A stretch of DNA of 64,000 nt. Source: Ptychodera flava (taxonomy: Eukaryota > Hemichordata > Enteropneusta > Ptychoderidae). The stretch lies in contig NC_091942.1 of assembly GCF_041260155.1 (NCBI RefSeq), forward strand, positions 5,890,001 to 5,954,000, in the 5' to 3' direction. Positions 1-12,018 of this stretch are shown piece by piece. The notes under the pieces are model-generated. The model was not told the DNA's origin, made no database searches, and worked only from the letters and a program-made list of their open reading frames with translations. Every line of letters begins with the position of its first letter. Position 1 is the first letter of the stretch. The translations under genes were made by a program, and so were the position numbers.

Positions 1-521
1 GCGGCTTTCATTAGCTTACTTTTTTCCTTAATCTCATAGTCCCTTTTCTTAATTGAAAGTAGTTTCTGGTATTCAGGCCCATGGTGAAAAAGAGAATACA
101 TCAGTTTTCACTTACAGAGAGAGAGAGAGTCTGCTCTTTTCTTCATGGCAAAATAAATAAAATGATGCTAAACTATTAAGTTGTGTTACATTACTTGTAC
201 TCAAGAGTGACGTAAAATTGTCAAATGAAGGGTTAATACAAAACCAGTGTGGCAACATTTATAAATTGGACATATACAAAGAAAATGATATTCATCCTCA
301 ACGCAGAAATTATTAGTTTTCAAACAGAGTTTACAATATCTTTCATTTACAGGAGTGTTTTCATGGCGTCCTTTCTCGATTTCAAGAACATGTGATGAAC
401 ATCGGAATCTTGAAAGCGCAAATCTAAATTTAGAAATGTGTACACTGCTCAAATATTTCTCTGGTTCAAGTATTGTCTTAAAGGTGCAGTAACTACGTAA
501 CCTAGGAGACGATTCTACATA

Positions 522-1752
522 TTAGTGCCAGTTTTGCCCAGCACAATCTTTCAGTCTCTGGGTAAAGTCAGATAAAAACAAGTTAATTGAACCCACACCT
601 TGATTTAGCCATACATGGCCAAATCCAAAGCGATAAAGTAAGGTTTTGACATTATAGACCCAATTAATAGATTTTATCGCTCGTTCTTCAGATAACCTAC
701 TTAACATAATATAGCACCTGTATGGATATCTATGAGAATCCATCTGTAAAATCTTCAACCAATAAGTTACACATCTTTTAAAATACATGACATAGAGGGG
801 AAAACGGCCACACTCACCAATTGCAGTAAGATCATTCGTTTTCCCACTGACATTTAAAAGAAACTTACAAAACTGATAGTGAACTTGCTCAACCTGGGGA
901 GAATAGTCGTAGCCCCATATTTCACTACCATACAATAAGATCGGAGTAACATAAGTATCAAAAAGTTTCAAAGAATCGTGCAGTGACAGTCCACCCAATT
1001 TTCTTAATACAGATTTCAATTGAAACATGGCTTTTCGACCTTGTGAAGCTTGATTTTTCTTGGTTGGACTCCAAGTTAGTCTGGACGAGAAAATTAAACC
1101 AAAATATTTGTACTGTGGCACGACTTTAATCGGTCTTTTGTCCCAAAACCACTTTTCATAATTTTTAAGAGGACCTCCTCTACGGAAAACAATAATTTGG
1201 GTTTTATCTAAGTTGACACTTAGTCCCCAGTGTGAACAGAATAAATTTAACTGATTAATTTGTCTTTGAGTGTGAATTGGTAAATCAGATCCTTCTGCTA
1301 TGTCATCAGCATACATCAAAATGTTCAGGTTTTGCGCTTCTTCGTCAACATAAACACCTTCACAACCAATTTTACGAGTATATGACACAAGATCATTAAT
1401 AAACAAGGAAAAGAGAACAGGGCTTAACATACATCCTTGCCATGTTCCGATTGTACATTCAAAATAATCTGTAATACCAGCAGGAGTACTTACACAAGAT
1501 TGCAAGTTTTTATACATTGATCTGAGAACAGAAAGAAAATTGCCGTGAATACCATAACTAATAAGTTTATCCCACAACAAAGTATGATGAACAGAGTCAA
1601 AGGCTTTTGAAAAATCTATGAAAATACAATAACATCCACCCTTTCGTAATGTAAGATATTTGGCAACCATAGCTTGTAATGTGAAAATGTTATCAACAGT
1701 ACTATAGCCCTGCCGAAACCCGGCCTGAGCTTCTGAAATAATTTGTTTTGTT
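522..1752 (-). CDS. LINE ORF2 3' part: reverse transcriptase core
   Basis: This frame continues the RT after the frameshift. It begins with ISEAQAGFRQGYSTVDN, followed by FIDFSKAFDSVHH (motif A with a catalytic Asp), GTWQGCMLSPVLFSLFINDL (motif B region) and MYADDIA (motif C, the YADD box). The thumb region then runs to about residue 410. The catalytic residues are all present, so decay is recent enough to leave the core readable. A further short piece at 201-452 on the same strand, in another frame, carries a Cys-rich C-terminus (ERYCKLC...EDEYHFLCICPIY), typical of the end of many LINE ORF2 proteins. Confidence 0.88.
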
Positions 1753-3178
1753 GGCACCAATTATCTAAACGCCAATTCAAAACTTTGGTAAAAACTTTGC
1801 TAACTACAGAAAGAAGAGAAATGCCCCTGTAATTATTTACATCATTCAGACTTCCCTTTTTATGAAGAGTTGTAATGATGGCCTTACTCCATCTTGCAGG
1901 AAAATGACCACTCGAAAAGATATTGTTGAATAACAAGGTTAAAACATTGCTTAGATGTGGCCAGCTATATTTCAATAACTCAATAACCAGACTGTCATGA
2001 CCAGGTGCTTTGCCATTTGGCATGCTACGAATAGCTTTCTCAATTTCATTCACAGTAATGACAGCATTAAGGTCATGGGGGACATTTTCATGACAATTAT
2101 CGCAATGTTGGTCATGAATTTCAATACGGGAAGTAACAGTTTCATGGAACGTAGTATCAATACTATTGGAAAATGAACTACTTATATTAAGAAGTGAACG
2201 AAAATAATTATACCATTGATCTGATGTGATATCATTTGTAAAAATACACTTACGTCTCAGATGACGTACGTAACCCCAAAATTTCACAGGGTCATTCTTG
2301 ACCTCAAATAAATGTTGTTTTTGTTTTTCCAGGTGAATCAATTTCTTTCGTCTACATATGGCTTTAAATTTACTCTTTGCATTTCTATATAAAATCAAAT
2401 CATTACTACTATTTGTTAATCTAAATCTATTGAGAAGTCCATACTTTCCATTCTTGGCTTGGTTGTAATCTGCGTCCCACCAAACAGGTTGAGCTTGACG
2501 ACGAGTGCCAGATTTATGCCTCACTTTCATTTCCGATGCTGCATAATCGAAGATATCACTAATAGTCAGAATTGCTTGATCTGTACTGTCATTTGCGAGT
2601 TGATCACACGCCTTGGTAAGAAGATGACTGGTATGATGATCTTCTATTTTCTGCGCAAACACTTCTGAATATGATGGATTCCATTTGAAGCGGGTCCGAC
2701 ATTGAATATTACAAACGCTTTCAGAGATTGGCTCAGATAAAGTATGTAAAATATTTATAAACTTACAGCAGATTGGAAAATGATCGGAGATATTTATAGG
2801 CACGGTTGAAAAGTCTTCTACGAAGGAAAACAGCTCTGTTGACAGGATTGCATAATCTACGACACTTGCTCCATTATTTGAAACACAAGCGTAATTACCA
2901 TCTTTGTCACCCTGGGATCGTCCATTTACAATATGCAAATCTATTTGTTTACAAAGCTCAACCAGCTGCCTACCAAAAGAATTTACAAATTTATCCTTCG
3001 ATCGACGTGGCAAGTCAAAGGTATCTGATTCATAACCCGGATATAGGTGTACATCATTATCTTGTACAATATAATCCTGTAATTCACCGGTACGTGCATT
3101 AAAATCGCCAACTACAATCAAATAAAAGTTGTCGAGCTTGTCGACGTCATAAGCATCTAGGATAATGCGCTCTAAGTT
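1753..3178 (-). CDS. LINE ORF2 5' part: endonuclease end and start of reverse transcriptase
   Basis: This frame carries the endonuclease signature VVGDFNAR near its start and, about 100 residues later, ISDHFPI, the catalytic Asp-His region of AP-endonuclease-like LINE nucleases. Roughly 200 residues of linker follow, then the RT entry motifs (NGKAPGHDSL, then ARWSKAIITTLHKKG, then NNYRGISLLS). The frame departs from RT homology after NWRLDNWCQQNK, where a frameshift joins it to the next piece. In an intact element this protein nicks the target and primes reverse transcription from it. This copy cannot do so as it stands. Confidence 0.85.
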
Positions 3179-3327
3179 TTAAACACCATCTAAAGAATCA
3201 TGTGCTTCTGGTATTCAGATCTATGTCATTTGAAAAATGAGTAATGAATCAGTCGATTTCTCCCTTCGAAATTTATTTAAAGATCTAGTCGCCCTGAGCT
3301 TTGCATCCAAACAGTCCTGGTCATCGT

Positions 3328-3381
3328 AAATTCTTTTGGTAGGCAGCTGGTTTAGCTTTGTAAACAAATAGATTTGCATAT
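3328..3381 (+). repeat. Inverted duplicate of an internal LINE segment
   Basis: These 54 bases are the reverse complement of 2930-2983, inside the LINE endonuclease region, with one mismatch seen. The copy lies just beyond the 5' end of the LINE in opposite orientation. This is the pattern left by 5' inversion (twin priming), although here the segment is duplicated rather than simply flipped. It may instead be a fragment of a second copy. Confidence 0.8.
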
Positions 3382-5405
3382 CGTCAGCCAACCAGCCAGT
3401 TAGTCAGTCACATATCATATGACTGCTGCAACATACCAACAACACTGCTGCTATAACTTTCACATAAGGCAACCCAGAACATTTACGCCCATTCACAATA
3501 GAGTTGAACTAATATTCCATTGATTAGTTTTGTTGCATTACCTTTTTACAATCATTTTTCTTTTACTTTCTAGCATGCGTGTCTTGCCAGTGAGTAGCTT
3601 GCTCCACAACAAAAAACTAATGATGTACAATTAAAGATATTTACAGAGATGACTGTTTGTTTCCTTCGCAACGACGCGTATTGTGATCAAATTAGCTTGG
3701 CAATTTAATATGTAATCACAGAAACAATGACAGTTTACAACATCTCAAGCCTCAACGTGCGAGATCGAGAAAGCCTTTGGCGTAGACGCTGTTTTTACTG
3801 TCCACGTTTTTGAAGAAGGGTTTACAGTTAGTCTGGACATTGAGGGCGTTGACAATTCTTCGTTTACGTCACAGCCTACTGGTTGGTATTGACATCTTAG
3901 CCATGCAAGACTAACTGGCATGACCGACACCGTAAGGAGTCAAACTTTTCAATTTGTTCTCTCGTCTGAATCCAAAGTACTGATTGCGTAGCCGCTGAAA
4001 ACTTTATCTTTGCTTTTTGTCCTTGCACAAACCAGCATTGTTAGTTTCGCGACAGACACTTATAAGTTCAAGCCTTATTTTCGCCCGTGTCTTACACGCG
4101 TTCCTTTCTTTCTTATAGTGTTTACTACTTTGCCAGACCAACACACGGTTATTAGAGGCCAGTCACTTGTAAGTTGTATTTTTTTTTCACTATTTTCTTT
4201 TTAATGTTATCTACAGTTTCTTGTTCTACTCCCCGCAGCATGTTTAGATACACTGTATTCAGCTTGTCAAGTCAGCCTGTACATGTGTCTGCGACAAGCA
4301 TTGTTATCGTTGACAAGTGAATTCTACTCCCGACTGGAATTCAAATGTAAACAATAACAGTGCATTTTAAACACAATATAGACCCTATATTGACAAGCTA
4401 AATAACGAATGTTTCAACGTGCATTTGGAAGTAGAGCAAGAACTTGAAATTGGGTATACAAAATAAAATAATGAAAAAGACATTTATCAAAAAGTTACTT
4501 TCCCGTTAGCGTTGATACCCTTCCTCTTTAGCGGGAACCTCTGTAATAATATACGCGACGGAGTGCGACTATCGTTGCCAAGTGTAGCTATATCAGTGGC
4601 GATTTCCTGGCCGTTTTCAGTAAATAAAAGCTCGATTTACGTTGATGAAGTTCATAGCATTTTAAAAATGTGTATGTTTTATTATTATTCATGGACGGCT
4701 AACCTTGAAGGTCTCTGGGAATTTAGACTGGAAGATCCGTCGCTCGAGGACAATCTCTACGCTCCCCTCCTGAGAGCGCCCTCGAGCGGTGGATCTTTCA
4801 GTCTACTTGGAATGACGATGGTTGATTATACCGCCCTCAAAAAGAACTTAACGACTTTCAGAATGCACAATATTTCACTGGTCAATCAATTTTTGTAGCA
4901 TTTGGTACGTATGTAAGTACTCACAAAAATAAATTCAACTAGAAACCGGAGATACTTAAAAGTATTAACATAACATTGTCACTATATCACATTTATTGTA
5001 TAAAAATCGCACAGAAAAGAAGAAATATACATTATTACTATATTTGATAAAATGAATTTATCTTTATATTGATGATAACATCGAACTAATCATATTAACA
5101 AATTCAGAGTCATTCTGAAAAAGAAAACTTAAAATATTTGAAACTGGTGATGTTACTGACGCAAAACTGTAAAATGACCTACTGACCTGCCATAGATTTC
5201 TACGACTATTTTTCTGATGATTCGTTGGATCTCAGGCAGTTATTCCGACCATGAAAATGTCTGACTTCTAAATAATTAATTAAATAATTAAGTATGTTAA
5301 GTATCAGCCGTTTCCATGGCACATCCACCTCAAACCAATAAGTTCAAATTAATTCTAAATCGAATATATTTATTTGATTTGGAACTATATTACTTGGTAA
5401 TTATT
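3382..5405. other. Gene-poor stretch downstream of receptor gene G1
   Basis: No clear gene is seen. On the minus strand, 3745-3905 can be read as a phase-1 terminal exon (acceptor just above 3905, about 52 codons, stop at 3745). In position and phase it resembles the cytoplasmic exons of the array. However, G1 already has a stop and a poly(A) signal in its membrane exon, so this may be a relic. The 82-bp hairpin element at 4724-4805 is listed separately. Confidence 0.4.
4724..4805. repeat. Miniature hairpin element, copy 1
   Basis: This is a near-perfect palindrome. It opens with TAGACTGGAAGATCCGTC and closes with the reverse complement, with about 30-bp arms containing a CTCGAG core and a short loop. 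A second copy (97 bp, same arms, different loop) lies at 55647-55743. Two copies 51 kb apart with the same ends show it is a mobile or amplified unit, probably a very small fold-back MITE. Nothing in it codes. Confidence 0.8.
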
Positions 5406-5664
5406 TCATTTTCCTTGATCTGTCAGCACACTGACATCTTTGACACATCTTTTGTAACCCAGACGACTGAGCAGAGTAATTCCTATGAAGGAGACAGCGA
5501 GACAAACAAACACACTGACTGGTAACCATAAGACATCGAAGTGATTTCGTCCTGAACCTGTGATCAAACAAACAAATTAATGAGTTAATCGAACTGCTAT
5601 GCATTTTACGATTTGACGAAATATAATTCATACATCAATTCATGATTAGTTGTTTGATTGATCA

Positions 5665-5698
<34 letters not shown>

Positions 5699-7281
5699 GA
5701 CTGATTGATTTTAATACAATTTTGATAATTTATTCTCGAGCAGTACCTAGTGATCATAGTGTAAAACATTAACATGCAACGTTTGGGTGTACATCTTCTC
5801 AAATCACTGCGTTTTGAACTTTGTCGTCTTGTGTATGCCATTTTCAAATTTTCTTTGATTCATTCCAAAGAGCGTCGTCGTTTTTGTGTTTACTTGCCCA
5901 TCGTGCACCGCGCGACTTCAATCAGAAAAGGAATTATGAGTGTCTGTTGAGCAATCGAGAGTTATATGTGAAGATTAATAAAGAAATATTGATGCATAAA
6001 ACTTGAGTAATTACACAGGCTACCTTCAACAGGAATCTTCGTTGTCCTTTGATTCGTGCTGGAGTTATTTTGTTCAATAGTGTAGAAACTGTCATCACTT
6101 CCAGGACTCTCAGGGACTATGTCTGAAAATAGAGTTTGTTAAATACCATGATATACATACGCACACACACATACAGAGAATTCATTCAAAAGATGATACT
6201 CTAAAAAATTTCAAAGTGTTTCACGGCTGTTTCTTGAACTGTTCTCTGAACGGATATGTCATGGTCCCTCCGTGGAGAAAGGACCGAGCTTTAACAGTAT
6301 TTGTGAAGTATTGAAATCGTCGCTCTTTTAACGGGAACAAATCGACATGATAGACGACAAATTGAAACACGCTGGGCGGAAACGAACGCTGATTTGCGGA
6401 AGCAAACGTAATCCAACTCACTCTAGGGTAACATAAAACTTAAAGCCCTGCTGTATCTTTTAGCATTATTTTTATGATTCTACTTTCAACTAAAATAAGT
6501 TTGTGAGAATGCACTAATTTAGGTACACTTATTATTAACTTCCCTCTGTGACTGTATATGCAATTTTGAACAAATTAAAGATTACACTGCAATTAAATGT
6601 TTGCCCACACATTAAATCGCAGCCCAGTGCGGAAACAAACACCGTTGATACTGTGCATATCTGCTCTGAAATATTCACATAAACTGCACAGACTAGTCTA
6701 ATGCTTAGGGGTGAATGTTTTCAACTGTGACATTGTATGTTCTGTTTCCTTTGTAATATTACCAAATTTTGAAAATAGCCGGAAATCATAATGACCGTTA
6801 AAATTTGGCTTTACTTTTCAAATGTTTCCTAATGCAGTATAAGCCTATACCATGCATATCCCTTCAGAGGGTAGAAATTCAGAAAAAAACAGGGGAGAAT
6901 AGGAGGATATTTTGAGATCAACAAATTTCAAGAGTTACCGCCAGTTAGGCTTTAATCCCCAAACTACCGAAGTGCGGTGGCGCGAAAGGACTGTTCTACA
7001 GACATTACGAATTCCAGCAAATGTTAATTTGTAGAACCGTAGGCAGTGTATTTATGGAACATACGAAAGGATCGGCAACAAGAACTCACTGGCATGGTCA
7101 GACGCAGCCGGTTAAAAGTCGCCAGGACAAATACCTCGGAGAACTAAGATACACAGATCCCGAGCTAGTTCCCCAAAGCTTAAAAATTACTTTGAAGCTT
7201 ACCTCTAGCTGTGACACCTTGACTGATAACCACTGTGAGTGTGGCGACCAAGACAACAGGATGAATTTGTTCCTTCTCCAT
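5406..7281 (-). CDS. G1: CRD-less member of the receptor array, signal peptide + stalk + TM
   Basis: Exons: 7203-7281, 6024-6122, 5406-5557 (109 aa). Exon 1 starts with ATG at 7281 and encodes a typical secretory signal (PVVLVATLTVVISQG, then VTA). It ends in phase 1 at GTAAGC. Exon 2 is a 33-codon Ser/Thr/Asn-rich stalk. Exon 3 has about 22 hydrophobic residues (VLWLPVSVFVCLAVSFIGIT), then Arg/Lys residues and a tail of only about 20 residues ending in TGA. AATAAA on the minus strand (5369-5374) lies 32 bases past the stop. The exon phases match the other array genes, but between 6122 and 7203 I see no cysteine-rich exon. The product would be a small type I membrane protein without the ligand-binding module, or the CRD exon has been lost. 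An alternative is that exon 3 splices on to 3745-3905. Confidence 0.6.
5669..5697. repeat. (ATTG)n microsatellite
   Basis: Short tetranucleotide run of ATTG/GATT in the G1 stalk-to-TM intron, with imperfect units on each side. Confidence 0.85.
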
Positions 7282-9807
7282 TTTTTACTGTCACAAACGG
7301 CAGTAATATTTAGAAAAATGAGACCGAGTTGTCCATAATGACGCAGTTAAAAATTTCAACATGAATATTTATTTACAAGCAATAATACACGGAATGTCAC
7401 AAAGCCTCAGAATAACTAAGTTCAAAGTTCAATTATGCAACAATCTGTCGAGTTCTCACATTTACATTTTGATAAATAATATTTGTTTTGATGGCGACAT
7501 TCTGAAACCAACTCAGAGCATATGTTTAACAGCGTAGATTTGTCAGCATTGATAATGTGCAGCTTTTCTGATATACAAAGATTACATCGCTTGTTTATGT
7601 CAGAGTAACTCGATGCTTTGTCAATAATTGACCATGATACGTCAAAGACCTGGTCCTTGTTCTTTAGAGATCAAGAAAACTTTTGATAGTTTTGATTGTC
7701 ATACTTTTGTTACGGAACGATCGAATATGATTAGCGAAGCATGTCCTAAAAGTGTTATCATTGAGGCCGATGTAAACCTTTTCCATGTTGACCCCCGTTG
7801 ATACTTTGGCCTTTTAAAGGACAGCTTTGGCTTGGCAGTATATAACAATTACAGTAAGTAAAAATACTATGTACAATCGCGAGCTCCTTGCCTTGAAGAT
7901 GTAAATGCAGAAGAGTGCAGAATTACACTTTGGATTGCGCAAAACGATATCGCACAGCAAATGTAACTCAACAATCACCAACGTTTACATACAATGATCA
8001 AACGCTAATAGTATGCGCCTCGAAATTGAAAAACTTAAAGATTTGCTTAAACTTTCCTTAAGGAAACTTTTAACAAATCTCCTTAAAAATCGAGAATAAA
8101 AACCAGTGGTCACAAGGCAAATTTTTGTCCTGCAGTAACTGACTACCTTGAATTTACTGATATTTGAAATCCAAAATAGCCGCCAACCCTGGGTTAACTG
8201 TATATTCACATAATATGACGGTGAGCACTTTATATATTTTACTTAATGACCTTTAAAGGAAAGTTACACATGTTGTAGTTCTGAAAATTGATGTAAATGT
8301 GTTAGAGTTCAAATTTCTGTCCCCTTAACACGAAATTAGTAGTATTTCTCTTCGGTGCCTTCATACTATGACCTCACGTGCACACATTAAAATGGCAACA
8401 CAGCAAGCCACCGTTGTCAATAGCGACAAATCAGGACGCTTGCAGAATTGAGGGCACTGCAAACAATACGCTATGAAAAATAAAAAACTGCGGAGAAGGA
8501 TTCGTTATGAGCAACACTTATTTCGATCGGATAATTTTCTGTATGGTTTGATTGTAAGGAACCGTATAGTAAAAATTGTGAAAATTTTATCACGCTGAGT
8601 CAGCAGTTTTGCCTTGTAACGCTAGTCATACACCAGTCAATGTTGACACGTGTAGGAGCCATTAATCTGTGACGCAGTTAAAATGTAAGCTAGTTTCAGC
8701 TCATTTTTTTCGAGTTTTCTCATTATCGACGAATCCAAATTTAAGCTACTACCTACGTGGGGTCTGACCAATTGCTAAGTTATTTCCCGTTTTCTCTTTT
8801 GAAAACAACAAAAATCCTCAAACGAACTTCTGAAATCCATCTGTACTGATCATGGGTTAATTTTAAAAGTTCTCTTGTAGTTCATTTGAATTTCAACTTC
8901 TATAAATTTCACATATTTAAGACATTTTGTCTCCCTGTACGCTCTGATGAAACTTGTCTGTGTACGTCCCAGAAGTTAGGGAAATAAACAGCTTTCGTTA
9001 ATGGCAGATGGGACTTGTCAACTACAATGTATTTTTCACATCTTAACAAAAATACAATAAATTAATAAAACAAAGTATATTTAAAATTAAAAACAAACCA
9101 AAAATTCTAAAAAAATTACTATTATGAAATTTACAAGTTGAATATAAAATATTCACACACGGATTACTATATATATAAGCCGAACAGTACCTGGCATTAT
9201 TTACATCTGAAATTGATGAAATTATGAAAAATATATATATACTCCTAGAAAAGTATAAAAAAATGATTAATTTCTCGATAAAAAATGAACATTTAAAAGT
9301 GTCCGTTCTAAGGGGCGATCGGTTTCAAAAATAGTGCTATGGATAGAACATGAAATTAATCTATACTAGCGTATCAGATGTGTTGTAATTCAAAGTGACA
9401 ATTATATACCAGAATACACGTCTAAAAATTGTCGCCTGCACTCCGGATAGCTAGGTGGTATTTTCTATGGAGGCTGTTGTACTTCGCATCATAAAAGAAT
9501 ACTGATGAGCGAGAGTAAAATTCATTTTAATTATCACTTTCTTTGGACTCTCGCAAGTTTTCAAAATATAAGTACGTTTAGTGGGATACAATATTTGAGA
9601 TCAATATTCAATATGGTATTTGAACAGAGAGAGTCGTTACGTATATTACTGACCGAATGTCCCATACAGGCACCCATATTTATTATCAAGTGCGCACACA
9701 TTTGCATGATAAATGTAATGAAAACACACGCTTTTTTAAATACATAAAGACTTCTTGTTATGAATAAGAAAATATTTACAAAAAACTATACAACTTTTGG
9801 TGGATCT
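7282..9807. other. Intergenic stretch between G1 and G2
   Basis: AT-rich sequence without a supportable gene on either strand. Short open frames here have no splice context or domain resemblance. AATAAA on the minus strand at 9679-9684, about 124 bases beyond the G2 stop, is a likely poly(A) signal for G2, so the G2 3' UTR occupies the right end of this stretch. Confidence 0.5.
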
Positions 9808-11197
9808 CTAGACAGACGTTTCCCTGGAACACTGGTATTGTCTATTTGTTCCAACTTTTAACACTGAAGGAAATTCCAGACGTCTTGATTGATCAGCGAT
9901 GTCATCATTGATGGAAGGGTTCATTGTCACAGATGCTGTGTTGTCTTCCTCTGGCTGTACGGGATCGTGAGTCACCGATGACGTGAACCTAACTCTTCCA
10001 CCATCAACGTTGTGGTAGATGCAGCCTGACAGAGAAGTAAAAAATATTGCCATGTCAACAGTCAGTCTACATTCAATCCCAGCACCAGCAGTATTTCAGT
10101 TCATCATCGTTGAGGGCGCGCAACTTTACAACATGTTGTCTGATTCCCTGCCCTGACCCATTTCTGCTGCTGGCTGCGCTGCTGACGAAAATAGGGTCAG
10201 GTATGGGCTAATGTTTCAGTCAGAATTTTAACTGCATATTAATGAGCACAGGCACCTGACAAGATCATGTGATCAGCACATCTGTACAGTGGCAAGCTCG
10301 GAAATCAGATTACGAAACATCGAACGTTGAAGTTAACGTTGTTTGCACGGCTTCACCTTTCAATCTGCGGCTGTGTTCTTCTGTGATTGTATTTAGTGGT
10401 AAAGTGACGATTATCGTATATGACTTTTTTCTCACACGTGACCTGGTGACCATGGTGACCATTGGCATGTACGGCAATGTCTCAAAACTAAATAATTATT
10501 CATTTTCCATTGAATGTCGACATAGGATGCTTGGTTCGGGAAACTATGGAGGCACAATGACTCAGTTGGCATACGGAATCTAAATTCGAAGGCAGCTCCC
10601 AGTTGGAAATAAATTCAAAGCAATCACTGCACTCGTACTATTGACCAATGATAGCCATGCTTACAATAGCCCATACCTGACCCTATTTTCGTTAGCAGCG
10701 CAGCCAGCGGTAGAAATGGGTCAAGGAACCAGACTATGTAACATGACGATCTGACCATGTGACTCTAATATTGGCCAATTAATTTAACAGGCAAGTTTAC
10801 GTGTTCTGTCCTTTTCTGATATCTTTATCATCAATTAGGCCTAAGTTCAATATTTTTTCGTATTTTGTGGTGTCCTTTTTCTTCTGTGTTCTGCTTTTGT
10901 TGTTTTTGTTTTTTTGCTCAGTGCTTATTTTCCCGATTCTCTAACGTGTTCTCTTTATTCTCATATTTGTCTTTCACTCGGTCAACAAAAGGTTAACCCT
11001 CCCCCGTTTTGACGAGAATCTCAATAATTATATGCAAAATACAGTGTCGCCCGTTGCTGACCCTCCATACCAGTCTACTACAGCACATTTCGATATTAAA
11101 GGCAACAGTAGAGGGTTTCCGGTGTCACCAATAGTGGACTATATGTATCACACAAGCCCGCGTAGTTCTCGTCGTGGGTGGGGTGTGGAGGTCCGAT

Positions 11198-11246
<49 letters not shown>

Positions 11247-11272
11247 ATCTCTCTCTCTCTCTCGCACACACA

Positions 11273-11313
<41 letters not shown>

Positions 11314-11944
11314 CTCTTCATCACAAGTATGCAGCAGGGAATAAGCCCGTCTACACTATGAAACTCACCATGGTTCGCATTTGCGCGGTTGCCATGGTTC
11401 ACGGCACATCCAGGACAATGGGGCCGCCTCTTCTTCTTGTAACACTTGTGAATAACATATGCCAGAATAGCGAGTACCAGTAATATTAGAGTAATAAAAG
11501 CTATTAATTCTCCCTGATGTGGAAGTAAATTACCTGAAAATGGAATAGGATGTGAGCTTGAGTGTTCGCAAGTATGGTGCGCCTGCATACAAATCAGTTT
11601 CGCCTTTGCGTATAAATTGCTCGTAAACTAATGATATTGCCGACAAATAAATTTTTTGTCTTGTCCTGAATTCATTTGTTAACCATATTGCACACAATGC
11701 ATGCATCGTTTCGGCAATTTTAGTATTTCATCAAGCTGAAGAACGAGATAATGCACTTGTTTTCACGATGAATATTCATTAAAAGTTAATCAAATTTAGG
11801 CAATTGTTCGGTTAATTGACTATGTTGATAGCTTGTCAGATAGTAAAAAGTAATATGTACAATTTATTTACATGTTGCTGTTGCGAAGTTCTGCTTGTCA
11901 AACACACTGTTTCAATGCTTCACAAATCCCATATTCATTTTGAC

Positions 11945-12018
<74 letters not shown>

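Larger units (their letters stand above)
1..3180 (-). mobile_element. LINE (non-LTR retrotransposon), damaged copy
   Basis: Reading on the minus strand from 3180 down to the left edge, the order is the end of an apurinic/apyrimidinic-type endonuclease domain, a linker, a reverse transcriptase and a C-terminal Cys/His-rich tail. This is the order of a LINE ORF2. The copy is broken. The endonuclease N-terminus is missing (an in-frame stop lies at about 3180), a frameshift near 1740-1760 splits the RT, and another break near 455-520 separates the C-terminal piece. No poly(A) or tandem 3' tail can be seen because the element reaches the window edge. Motifs point to a Jockey/CR1-like or RTE-like LINE, but I cannot name the clade. 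It lies just downstream of the receptor array and is independent of it. Confidence 0.9.

Noticed and set aside
3745-3930. Terminal tail exon for G1
   Set aside because: Phase fits, but G1 already has a stop and a poly(A) signal. A donor in the membrane exon would be weak. Kept only as a note.
6590-6690. Cysteine-containing minus-strand stretch as the missing G1 CRD
   Set aside because: Cysteine spacing does not match the array motif and there is no donor site in phase.
11096-11588. Open frames of repeated Cys-Val, Arg-Glu or Ser-Leu through dinucleotide tracts
   Set aside because: They are translations of (CT)n/(CA)n microsatellites. Only the TM exon 11369-11533 inside this region is coding.
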